Shown one piece after another: positions 34,083-41,296 of a stretch of DNA of 64,000 bases. The position numbers and the translations under genes are program-made. The notes under the pieces are model-generated. The model was not told where the DNA came from. It ran no database searches and was given only the letters and a program-made list of their open reading frames with translations. Source of the DNA: an uncultured Clostridium sp. (GTDB lineage Bacteria; Bacillota_I; Bacilli_A; Acholeplasmatales; Anaeroplasmataceae); contig CAMNHY010000001.1 of the NCBI GenBank assembly GCA_946540005.1, positions 94,036 to 158,035 on the forward strand, given 5' to 3'. Positions within the stretch are counted from its first letter, which is position 1. Each line of letters begins with the position of its first letter.

Positions 34083-35648
34083 ATGGTAGAATTTTCACGT
34101 TATTATATCGAGTTTTTAGGAACTTTATGGAATAACATAAGAACATTATTTACTGATTGTATAATCGGTTTTTGGGTTAGAATTTTCTATACAGATCCTA
34201 AACAATATATTAAAAATTTAAGAACATGGGCTTGGGAAAATTCAAATTGGAAGGTTTCAGATTGGATAGCACTTGTTCTTGTAACACTTGTTAATGTTGC
34301 TTTAATAGTATTATTTATAATATGGATTATTCAATTATGCAGAAGATATTTTAGATTCCGTAAAAAAGAGGTTGAAAAGGATGACCTTGTTCAAGAGGTT
34401 GCGATTTTAAACCAAAAAGTAATTGAACTAATTGATGAAAAGAATAAAATCCTTGCCCTTCGTGTATCTCAAATAGGTGGTGGGGTTGTTGACCCTAAGG
34501 CGCGTGTTATGGAAAGAGGTACAGAACGTGAAAGTAAGAAAAATAAGAAAGTAAAAGATGTTAATTCTAGATTCTCTAAGCTTATTAGCGTTGATGAAAT
34601 ATATCAAGGAGAGCCAGAATATACAGTAATTAGACCTGATGATATGCTTGATTTACAAGCTTTAATTGATAGATTTATCAAATTCTCTGCAAGCCAATTA
34701 CATTTGTATTATTCAAAAGAAATTATCGCAAGATTCTTTGCTGGTATGGCAACAAGTAAGGTTCTAATTCTTGAAGGTATTTCAGGTACAGGTAAAACTT
34801 CATTACCTTACGCAATGGGAAAATTCTTTAATAAAGAAGCTTCAATTATTTCTGTTCAGCCTTCATGGAGAGATAGAACTGAATTATTAGGTTATTTTAA
34901 TGAATTCACTAAAAAGTTTAACGAAACTGATTTCTTAAAGGCAGTATATGAAGCAGGTTATTCTGATAAACCTAATATTATAGTTCTAGACGAAATGAAC
35001 CTTGCACGTATTGAATATTATTTTGCTGAATTCTTATCAGTAATGGAAATGCCTGATAAGTCTGAATGGAAAATTGATCTTGTACCTGCTCAAGATGGAG
35101 ATCCTAAATTATTAATTAATGGTAAGCTATTAATTAATCAAAATTTATATTTCGTTGGTACAGCCAATAAAGACGACTCAACTTATACAATTACAGATAA
35201 GGTATATGACCGTGCATTACCTATTGTTATCAATAATAAAGCTGATTATATTGATGCACCATATACAGATAGTGTTAATTTAACATTTGAATATCTTGAT
35301 GAGCAATTTAAGAAAGCTCAAAGCGAAAAAGGTATTTCAAATAGTACAATGGAAAATTTCAAAAAAGTCGATTTATTCATTCAAGATAAATTCAAGATTG
35401 CCTTTGGTAACCGTATTATGAAGCAAATTTCATTATTCGTACCTGTATATATGGCATGTGGATTTAGCGAATTAGATGGTCTTGATTATATGTTAGCAAA
35501 TAAAATCTTAAGAAAATTCGAATCTTTAAATTTAACATTCTTGCAACAAGAATTAAAAGAATTAATCGAATTATTAGATAAGTTATTTGGTAAGAATGCA
35601 TTCAAGGTATCAATTGCATATATTCATGATTTAGAAAAGATGATTTAA
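34083..35648 (+). CDS. Membrane-anchored McrB/MoxR-like AAA+ ATPase
   Basis: 521 residues. One TM near 62-84 (IALVLVTLVNVALIVLFIIW), a short coiled coil (about 95-130), then an AAA+ module: Walker A GISGTGKT (232-239), Walker B IIVLDEMN (299-306), FAEFLSVME, and sensor 1 FVGTANKDD (358-365) followed by DKVYDRALPI. This is the McrB/MoxR-type arrangement. McrB usually serves restriction; here the ATPase sits in a surface-protein operon. ATG 34083 is preferred (GGGAGG six bases upstream) over ATG 34062. The partner is probably the next gene, 18 bases away. Assembly or remodelling of the fibre machinery is an inference. Confidence 0.85.
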   Translation: MVEFSRYYIEFLGTLWNNIRTLFTDCIIGFWVRIFYTDPKQYIKNLRTWAWENSNWKVSDWIALVLVTLVNVALIVLFIIWIIQLCRRYFRFRKKEVEKDDLVQEVAILNQKVIELIDEKNKILALRVSQIGGGVVDPKARVMERGTERESKKNKKVKDVNSRFSKLISVDEIYQGEPEYTVIRPDDMLDLQALIDRFIKFSASQLHLYYSKEIIARFFAGMATSKVLILEGISGTGKTSLPYAMGKFFNKEASIISVQPSWRDRTELLGYFNEFTKKFNETDFLKAVYEAGYSDKPNIIVLDEMNLARIEYYFAEFLSVMEMPDKSEWKIDLVPAQDGDPKLLINGKLLINQNLYFVGTANKDDSTYTITDKVYDRALPIVINNKADYIDAPYTDSVNLTFEYLDEQFKKAQSEKGISNSTMENFKKVDLFIQDKFKIAFGNRIMKQISLFVPVYMACGFSELDGLDYMLANKILRKFESLNLTFLQQELKELIELLDKLFGKNAFKVSIAYIHDLEKMI

Positions 35649-35666
35649 TAAAAAGGAGATGAGACT

Positions 35667-37844
35667 ATGGATTTAAAAGATGATGATATGATTTTACCTA
35701 ATCAAGATGAATTATCTAATGAAGACGTAGTCTCTTTTTATAATTCATTTGAAAATTTAGTAAATAGATTTAATAACAAATCTACTTTTAATGCTAATCT
35801 ATCAAAGATGATTAGTTCAGGTGAAAAAGTAATTTATAATAAGACTGTTACGGAAACAAAAGAATATGAAACAACATTCTTAGATACATTAGAAGCTGCA
35901 CTTCCTGCCTTTACAAAAATTGCAAAAGATCCTAAATCTTCTATTAAATATGAAGAAGATATTGTTCGTGTTGAAAAAGCTAGAAAAATAAGTGCTGAAA
36001 GCATTAGACATTTAGCAAGTCACAGTCAAAATGTAAGAGAAATAAAAGGAGATAATGTTATTCCTTCTAAGATTCTAACTAATTTTGCTGATGAAGACTT
36101 AGCTATTTATGAGAATAGATTGTATAAAACTTTAGTTAATAATATTGTGAGATTCTTAACTAGACGCGAACAATTATTAAGTGAAAATTTAGAATCAAGT
36201 AGAGTAGATGAAATAAATTATACTAACAATTTAAAATTTGATGAATCAAATCAAATTGATATTGCATTATCTATTAGAGTAAAGAAAGCTCTTGATGATG
36301 AAATTGCGATAAGTAGAGAAATCTTAAAAAGAACTCAAGACTTATTACTTGCCTATAAAGGTCTTAAGAGTACACCTTTCTTAAAAGGATTACAAAATGC
36401 TAAAGATGTATTCCCTCCTATTATGAAGACAAATATTATTCTTCATAACCCTGAATTTAAGATTGTATATAATACATGGGTATTTATGGAACGTTATTCA
36501 TCTTTATCATTTGATGTAAATGTTAAAGATGATGATTACAACAAAGATACATCTATTGAATCTGATTTAAATAATATATCATTAGCATTATTTAATACTC
36601 TTTTATATCATAGAAATAATTCTGTTGAAATTGAAAGAAGTAATGATTTAATAAAAAATACTAATGTTTCATTCAATAAAATGAGAAACACAGATTTTGA
36701 TATTAAACCAGGTAATGTAGATGTAGATGATTATACATATTCTGAATTATTTTTAAGTAAAGCCAGCCAATATTTTGAAGATGATTATAAAGAAAGTCTT
36801 GAAAATGATGTTACAAGAGAAGTTTCACTAAAGAATGCTGTTTGTAAGATGTTACAAATTATAAATCAAATCGGACCTGCTGTATTTAAATATAAAGATA
36901 ATGATTTAGATGAAATTGGTAAATCTAAAGAAGATCTTGTAAGAGAAGCTGAAGAACGTTATGAAGCTTTAAAAATATATAGAGAAGAAAAAGAACTAGA
37001 TTTAGAAAAGAATAGAGATGCCGAAGAAAAAGCTTTAGAGCATTTAAATAAATTAAAGAATGAATTAGAACTTGAACAACATGAAATTGAATTAAAGCTT
37101 AATAAGCTTGATGCAAAAGCTTTACAAGAAGAACTTGAAAAGCAACATGAGTTAGATAAAGAACGTGAATTACATCAAGAGGAATTAAGAAAACAAAATG
37201 ATGAAAAATTACGTGAATTAGCTCTAGAAAAGGAACTTCGTATTATATCTTTAGGATATCACAGTAGAAAGAGAAAACCTAAGACTAAACGTATAAGAGT
37301 CAGATTACGTCATTATGATTTATTTGAAGATAGCAGATTAAATCTATTTGCTGATTACAGTGATATTGTATTAAAGGGTAGAAGAGATTATCTAAATTCT
37401 AATAGATTATCATTGAATGATGTATTAGATAAATTATATTATGAGAAATTATATAAGATGGCTAAGGCTAAAGCTGAAGAAGATATCTTCTTGAAAGCAT
37501 TTAAGTTCCGCCATAGAGATAAAAAGAAAAATAGAGTACGTAATAAGTTAATTATTAAGAATAAGAGACAAAGAAGAGGTGCAACTAAGCTTGATTTATT
37601 TGCAGAACCTGTTCACTTCAAGTTCTTAGTACCTCTAAGATTTGATTTACATGATTTATCTGAAAGATATAGAGAACCTGAGTTAATTGTATTAACTCCA
37701 AAGACTAAGAAGAAATTTGTTGGTATTAAAAAGACTGTAGTTAAGAAGAAAGTTCTTGAGAAAGATGAAATTAAGCAACTTAACAAGAAGAAAGTAATTG
37801 GTTCTAAGAAGAAATTAGTAAATAAGAAAACTATTACTAAATAA
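35667..37844 (+). CDS. Coiled-coil protein with strongly basic C-terminus, partner of the AAA+ ATPase
   Basis: 725 residues, no signal or TM. N-terminal helical part (1-400) with RHLASHSQNVREI and DLAIYENRLYKTLV; the latter recalls DUF2357-type partners of McrB-like ATPases, by memory and unverified. Central E/K/L-rich coiled coil (about 425-540: EERYEALKIYREEKELDLEK, ELELEQHEIELKLNKL). The last 190 residues are extremely basic (KRKPKTKRIRVRLRH, RHRDKKKNRVRNKLIIKNK, a KKK-rich end), as if binding nucleic acid or acidic polymer. No PD-(D/E)XK nuclease motif is visible. Tight spacing to the ATPase (18 bases) and to the second peptidase (20 bases). Confidence 0.75.
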   Translation: MDLKDDDMILPNQDELSNEDVVSFYNSFENLVNRFNNKSTFNANLSKMISSGEKVIYNKTVTETKEYETTFLDTLEAALPAFTKIAKDPKSSIKYEEDIVRVEKARKISAESIRHLASHSQNVREIKGDNVIPSKILTNFADEDLAIYENRLYKTLVNNIVRFLTRREQLLSENLESSRVDEINYTNNLKFDESNQIDIALSIRVKKALDDEIAISREILKRTQDLLLAYKGLKSTPFLKGLQNAKDVFPPIMKTNIILHNPEFKIVYNTWVFMERYSSLSFDVNVKDDDYNKDTSIESDLNNISLALFNTLLYHRNNSVEIERSNDLIKNTNVSFNKMRNTDFDIKPGNVDVDDYTYSELFLSKASQYFEDDYKESLENDVTREVSLKNAVCKMLQIINQIGPAVFKYKDNDLDEIGKSKEDLVREAEERYEALKIYREEKELDLEKNRDAEEKALEHLNKLKNELELEQHEIELKLNKLDAKALQEELEKQHELDKERELHQEELRKQNDEKLRELALEKELRIISLGYHSRKRKPKTKRIRVRLRHYDLFEDSRLNLFADYSDIVLKGRRDYLNSNRLSLNDVLDKLYYEKLYKMAKAKAEEDIFLKAFKFRHRDKKKNRVRNKLIIKNKRQRRGATKLDLFAEPVHFKFLVPLRFDLHDLSERYREPELIVLTPKTKKKFVGIKKTVVKKKVLEKDEIKQLNKKKVIGSKKKLVNKKTITK

Positions 37845-37864
37845 AAAGGAAATGTACTGATAAT

Positions 37865-38491
37865 ATGAAAAAAATTATTAGAAATATCATTGCAGCCTTC
37901 TTAGGACTAATTATAGTAATATTAGGTTATTTTGTAATAGCTAATATTGTAGCAACTAAAAATAATACAATCGCTTCATTTTTTGGCTATTCAATAACAT
38001 ATGTACCAACAGAATCAATGGAACCTACTATTAAAACTAATTCTACTATTATGTTTGAAAAAAACACAAAGTATGATGATTTAAAAGTGGGAGATATTAT
38101 AGTTTACCATAATGATGAAACTAATATGTATATAATTCATAGAATTAAAGAACAAACTAATAATGGTTTCATCATGCAAGGTGATAATAATCCTATTCCA
38201 GATTATTATAAAAATGGTGGTAGTTATTATTATGTTACTAAAGATAATTATATTGGCAAATATATAACTACTGTAACTGCCTTTTCAATAAATAGTACTT
38301 TTGCAAGAACATCTATATTTATAATATCAGTATTTATATTTATCACAATATGTGCTACAGAAATTGTATCTATAGCTAAAAATATTAAAAAAGATGATAA
38401 AAAGGAAGAATTAATTTCTGATATTGATAAAGAAAAGTTGAAGCAAGAAGTATTAGAAGAATTGAAAAAAGAATTAGATAATAAAGAATAA
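37865..38491 (+). CDS. SipW-type signal peptidase I (second copy)
   Basis: 208 residues. TM1 (IIAAFLGLIIVILGYFVIAN), catalytic serine in VPTESMEPTI (Ser51), VGDIIVYHND, histidine in YIIHRIKEQ (His92), GDNN(P) box (MQGDNNPIPD), second TM (TSIFIISVFIFITICATEI) and a charged tail (DIDKEKLKQEVLEELKKEL) resembling the tail of the first copy. It has the shape of a minimal SipW. Two divergent peptidases in one operon may have different substrates. Last gene of the operon. Confidence 0.88.
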   Translation: MKKIIRNIIAAFLGLIIVILGYFVIANIVATKNNTIASFFGYSITYVPTESMEPTIKTNSTIMFEKNTKYDDLKVGDIIVYHNDETNMYIIHRIKEQTNNGFIMQGDNNPIPDYYKNGGSYYYVTKDNYIGKYITTVTAFSINSTFARTSIFIISVFIFITICATEIVSIAKNIKKDDKKEELISDIDKEKLKQEVLEELKKELDNKE

Positions 38492-38499
38492 AATAACAT

Positions 38500-38543
38500 A
38501 ACGCTTTTAAAACATAATTACCAAAGTTTTAAGGCGTTTTTTT
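38500..38543 (+). terminator. Intrinsic terminator ending the fibre operon
   Basis: AACGCTTTTAAAAC pairs with GTTTTAAGGCGTT (one bulge, one G-T), followed by seven T. Confidence 0.85.
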
Positions 38544-38577
38544 ATTTTATAAAAATTTAATAAAATTATATTTTTTG

Positions 38578-38606
38578 TTGACAAAACATTATAGTTGTAG
38601 TAACAT
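38578..38606 (+). promoter_or_regulatory. Promoter of rplM-rpsI
   Basis: TTGACA (38578-38583), 17 bases, TAACAT (38601-38606). The ~70-base leader between the expected start (about 38613) and the ribosome-binding site may carry an L13-type control element, but I could not draw a convincing fold. Confidence 0.8.
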
Positions 38607-38686
38607 ATATGAGGTACATTTTTTAAATTAATAAATCCACAATTTAGTCTTAAATAATGTTTATTTAATTCAAGGAGGACAAAAAA

Positions 38687-39118
38687 ATGAATACTTTTAT
38701 GGCAAATAATCAAACTGTAAAGCATACTTGGTATGTAGTTGATGCTGAAGGAGTTACTTTAGGTCATTTAGCTACTCAAGTTGCTAGCTTATTAAGAGGT
38801 AAGGGTAAGCCTGAATTTACTCCAAACTGCGACTGCGGTGACTACGTTATCGTTATCAACGCATCAAAGATTAAGTTAACTGGTAACAAGTGGTCTGACA
38901 AGTTATACAGATACCACTCAGCTTATAACGGTGGTTTAAAGACATATACTGCTGAAGAATTAATGGCTAAGTTCCCAACTCGTATGGTAACTGAAGCTGT
39001 TTCAGGTATGATCCCACACACTAAGTTAGGTAATGTTCAAAGAAAGCATTTATTAGTATTTGCTGGTGCTGAACACAACCATCAAGCTCAAAAGCCAGTT
39101 GAGTATAAGTTAAAGTAG
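38687..39118 (+). CDS. rplM: 50S ribosomal protein L13
   Basis: 143 residues: HTWYVVDAEGVTLGHLATQV, GDYVIVINASKIKLTGNKW, YRYHSAYNGGLK and MIPHTKLGNVQRKHLLVF identify L13, an early assembly protein of the large subunit. AAGGAGG is eight bases before the ATG. In Bacillus rplM-rpsI follow truA; here they are 27 kb from truA, on the far side of the c-di-GMP island. Confidence 0.97.
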   Translation: MNTFMANNQTVKHTWYVVDAEGVTLGHLATQVASLLRGKGKPEFTPNCDCGDYVIVINASKIKLTGNKWSDKLYRYHSAYNGGLKTYTAEELMAKFPTRMVTEAVSGMIPHTKLGNVQRKHLLVFAGAEHNHQAQKPVEYKLK

Positions 39119-39135
39119 TAGGAGGAATTTAGATT

Positions 39136-39531
39136 ATGGCAAAGAAAGTTCAATATTTCGGTACAGGTCGTAGAAAGAATTCTGTAGCTCGTGTTATTCT
39201 AACTGCTGGTACAGGTAAGTTCACTATTAACGGACGTGAGTTCGAAGAATATATTCCTTCAGCTATGTTACGTTTAGACGTTATGCAACCATTCGCTGTT
39301 ACAGAGACTAATGGTCAATTTGACATCGATGTTAACGTTTATGGTGGTGGAGTTTCTGGTCAAGCTGGAGCTATCCGTCATGGTATTACTCGTGCATTAA
39401 TGGAAGTTAATGCTGATTACCGTAAGACATTAAAGCCAGCTGGATTCGTTACTCGTGATCCACGTGCTAAGGAACGTAAGAAATACGGTCTTAAGAAGGC
39501 TCGTAAGTCTAGCCAATTCTCTAAGCGTTAG
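39136..39531 (+). CDS. rpsI: 30S ribosomal protein S9
   Basis: 131 residues with [20 protein letters not shown], the [14 protein letters not shown] block, and the C-terminal [14 protein letters not shown] that reaches the P-site tRNA. Paired with rplM with an 17-base gap and AGGAGG. A terminator follows. Confidence 0.97.
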   Translation: MAKKVQYFGTGRRKNSVARVILTAGTGKFTINGREFEEYIPSAMLRLDVMQPFAVTETNGQFDIDVNVYGGGVSGQAGAIRHGITRALMEVNADYRKTLKPAGFVTRDPRAKERKKYGLKKARKSSQFSKR

Positions 39532-39582
39532 TTTACAGTATTATTTACTTAATAATTCATTTTGGATTATATTTAAAAAAGA

Positions 39583-39612
39583 AACAAGGTCATTTTATGG
39601 CCTTGTTTTTTT
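39583..39612 (+). terminator. Intrinsic terminator after rpsI
   Basis: AACAAGGTCAT pairs with ATGGCCTTGTT around TTT, then a T-run. Confidence 0.9.
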
Positions 39613-39727
39613 AATAATTCTAATTATTTATTTTTTTTCGTTAAATGACAAATTAATAGGAATATAAATAAAAAAATGTATTTATAGGATAAAAAAATAT
39701 AAGACGTTGCGATTAATTTGTCAAAGT

Positions 39728-39756
39728 TTGCGTTAATTTAATTTATGGTATATAAT
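39728..39756 (+). promoter_or_regulatory. Candidate promoter of small RNA 1
   Basis: TTGCGT (39728-39733), 17 bases, TATAAT (39751-39756), in a stretch without a coding start downstream on this strand. Confidence 0.45.
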
Positions 39757-39761
39757 GAAGG

Positions 39762-39903
39762 CGTATAAAAGACATGTTTAAATAAGGTTTTCATGATCTT
39801 TCTTATACGTCACAATGACTAAATTTTAGCTAATATTTTTATAGAATTTGGATTGATTCTTCTAATTTTGAGTTTGGTAAGAAGAGTTGATCCAAATTTT
39901 TTT
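39762..39903 (+). ncRNA. Candidate small RNA 1, overlapping the transposase remnant in antisense
   Basis: Behind a promoter-like sequence lie two strong hairpins. The first pairs CGTATAA-AAGA-CATG (39762-39776) with CATG-A-TCTT-TC-TTATACG (39794-39811). The second pairs 19 bases at 39845-39863 with 39880-39898 (three G-T pairs) and is followed by a T-run ending at 39903, like an intrinsic terminator. The second hairpin coincides with the 3' end of the transposase remnant on the other strand, so this could be an IS-borne antisense RNA or simply IS end structure. No known RNA family recognised. Confidence 0.35.
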
Positions 39904-40180
39904 AATAATATTTCATATGGACTTTTATCCTTAAGAGATTTGCTAATTAAACAGTTTATGTTAGAAAAAGAATCATTTATATCATCCTAAGTTACTTCAT
40001 CTAAAGAATGTCCTTTAGGATAAATATATTTTGAAAATCTTGATAAGTTTTGTAATTAGGTTTATCAGAAGATTTATAGGTTCTTGTATAAAGTGTTTTG
40101 AGGTTATATCCATATTTAACATACTTTTTTATGATACTTAAAGTATCTTTACAAATATCTTTTTTTAATTTATCATATTT
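39819..40180 (-). pseudogene. IS30-family transposase remnant (C-terminal part, frameshifted)
   Basis: Read on the minus strand, a degraded reading frame gives KYDKLKKDICKDTLSII at the 5' side, a frame change, then YIYPKGHSLDEVT-stop-DDIN, NINCLISKSLKDKSPYEILL, KKFGSTLLTKLKIRRINPNS and a final stop at 39821-39819. The PKG(H/T)S...VTQ-DIN...KSLKDKSPYE series is the C-terminal pattern of IS30-type transposases. One internal TAG (39989-39987) replaces a glutamine codon. The element is dead and no N-terminal half or intact ends were found. Confidence 0.7.
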
Positions 40181-40222
40181 TTAAAGAATTAGAGATATAT
40201 AAAACTATAGGATAATATAATT

Positions 40223-40459
40223 ATGTTTTTTAAAAAGAAGAAAATAAAAGGAATTACAATAAATACTAAATATAAATTAGGTGATGAAGTAAGATTTATC
40301 TATGAAGATGAATCATATATTGGTAGAATAGTGTTTGTAAGAATTGTTAATGATAATGAATTATACGATATTTGTGTTGGTGGAGAATGTCCTTGGACAG
40401 CTACTAATATTAATGTTTCAAGTATTCATAATTATGTTCCATACAAAGGTGTAAAGTAA
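40223..40459 (+). CDS. Small hypothetical protein
   Basis: 78 residues: basic start MFFKKKKIKGI, then YKLGDEVRFIYEDESYIGRI, a compact SH3-barrel-like rhythm by eye, and a cysteine pair (ICVGGECPW). TATAAT-like sequence and a weak AGGA lie just upstream. Unrecognised. It lies between an IS remnant and a candidate small RNA, so it may have arrived with mobile DNA. Confidence 0.5.
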   Translation: MFFKKKKIKGITINTKYKLGDEVRFIYEDESYIGRIVFVRIVNDNELYDICVGGECPWTATNINVSSIHNYVPYKGVK

Positions 40460-40466
40460 AAAAAGA

Positions 40467-40495
40467 TTGAATAAAAGTTGAAGAAGTGATACAAT
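40467..40495 (+). promoter_or_regulatory. Promoter of candidate small RNA 2
   Basis: TTGAAT (40467-40472), 17 bases, TACAAT (40490-40495). The predicted start (about 40502) is at the foot of a hairpin and no gene follows on this strand before a terminator. Confidence 0.55.
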
Positions 40496-40501
40496 CAATT
40501 G

Positions 40502-40605
40502 AAGGTTAAGCCTTCATAATTAAATAAATCGTTTTAGAGCGATTCAAAAAAAGTCGAAACTTTTATCCATGAGAGGAGAATAGAATATTCTGTTCTCCTT
40601 TTTTT
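40502..40605 (+). ncRNA. Candidate small RNA 2 (about 105 bases)
   Basis: Between promoter and terminator lie hairpin GAAGG-TTAAG-CCTTC (40501-40515), hairpin AATCG/CGATT (40527-40531 with 40539-40543), an unpaired purine-rich stretch and terminator AGGAGAA...TTCTCCT (40574-40580 with 40593-40599, inner AGAA/TTCT) with seven T. No ORF with a ribosome-binding site is inside. The next gene is convergent, so this is a stand-alone transcript. It could instead be a leader that lost its gene. Confidence 0.45.
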
Positions 40606-40621
40606 AAATTTAGATTATAAA

Positions 40622-40657
40622 TAAAAATATAAGCCCTTGTTTGACAAGGACTTATAT
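40622..40657 (-). terminator. Terminator of the minus-strand operon
   Basis: On the minus strand ATATAAGTCCTTG (40657-40645) pairs with CAAGGGCTTATAT (40639-40627), followed by TTTTTA. It overlaps the stop codon of the Crp-like gene and faces the small-RNA terminator. Confidence 0.85.
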
Positions 40658-41296
40658 TCTTTTTTGAAGTTTTATTGGATCTAAAATTTTATATGTTTTA
40701 TGGAAATATGATATTATATTATTCTTAATTAAATAATTTAATTCTTTTGAAAATGTTGGGCGCTCTATATTTAAATATTGAGCAATTTCAGTTTTATTTA
40801 ATGTAAGTTGGAATTCATTTCCTTCTTCATTAAATTTTAAGTAGAAGTAAGATGCAACTTTTGAAGAAACCTTTTTTAGTGATAATAATTTAATATGAGC
40901 CATATTCATAAATGATTGTTTATTTAAATACTCAAAGATATTTAATGAAATTTGAGGATTTGAACTCAATATTTTAGTTAAATCATCTTTAGATAGTAAT
41001 TGTAATTCAACATTATCGGTTGCGATAAATGTAGCTCTATATTTTGCATCTTTTGAAAAGATTAGACCTTCACCAAATGAATCATGACGACATAATGTTT
41101 TTATGATTATTTCATGGCCATCTATGAATAAATTTTTCGCAATGATTTTACCTTTTTTAATGAGGCAAAGATGATTACATATATCTCCTTCTTTGAAGAT
41201 AATATCACCCTTTTTATAATTTTTTGTAATGAGGTTAATTGAATCTAATATTTTTCTTTTTTTAATAGATGAAATATTGTTAAATAAATAATACAT
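40652..41296 (-). CDS. Crp/Fnr-family transcription regulator
   Basis: 214 residues. Cyclic-nucleotide-binding-like N-terminal barrel (YKKGDIIFKEGDICNHLCLI, GHEIIIKTLCRHDSFGEGLI) and C-terminal winged helix-turn-helix (LNKTEIAQYLNIERPTFSKE). The N-terminal cysteine set of true Fnr proteins is not present, so Fe-S oxygen sensing is not supported. Start and stop of the upstream gene overlap (TAATG), so it is translated with the activase-like pair and may sense a related metabolite or redox state; this is inference. Confidence 0.85.
   Translation of the reverse strand: MYYLFNNISSIKKRKILDSINLITKNYKKGDIIFKEGDICNHLCLIKKGKIIAKNLFIDGHEIIIKTLCRHDSFGEGLIFSKDAKYRATFIATDNVELQLLSKDDLTKILSSNPQISLNIFEYLNKQSFMNMAHIKLLSLKKVSSKVASYFYLKFNEEGNEFQLTLNKTEIAQYLNIERPTFSKELNYLIKNNIISYFHKTYKILDPIKLQKRI

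Noticed and set aside
38507..38725. Minus-strand frame of 72 codons upstream of rplM.
   Set aside because: It covers a terminator and a consensus promoter on the other strand and shows no family pattern.
40471..40566. Long-range pairing ATAAAAGTT/AACTTTTAT that would close small RNA 2 into a multibranch fold.
   Set aside because: The left strand lies in the promoter spacer and should not be transcribed if the promoter call is right.
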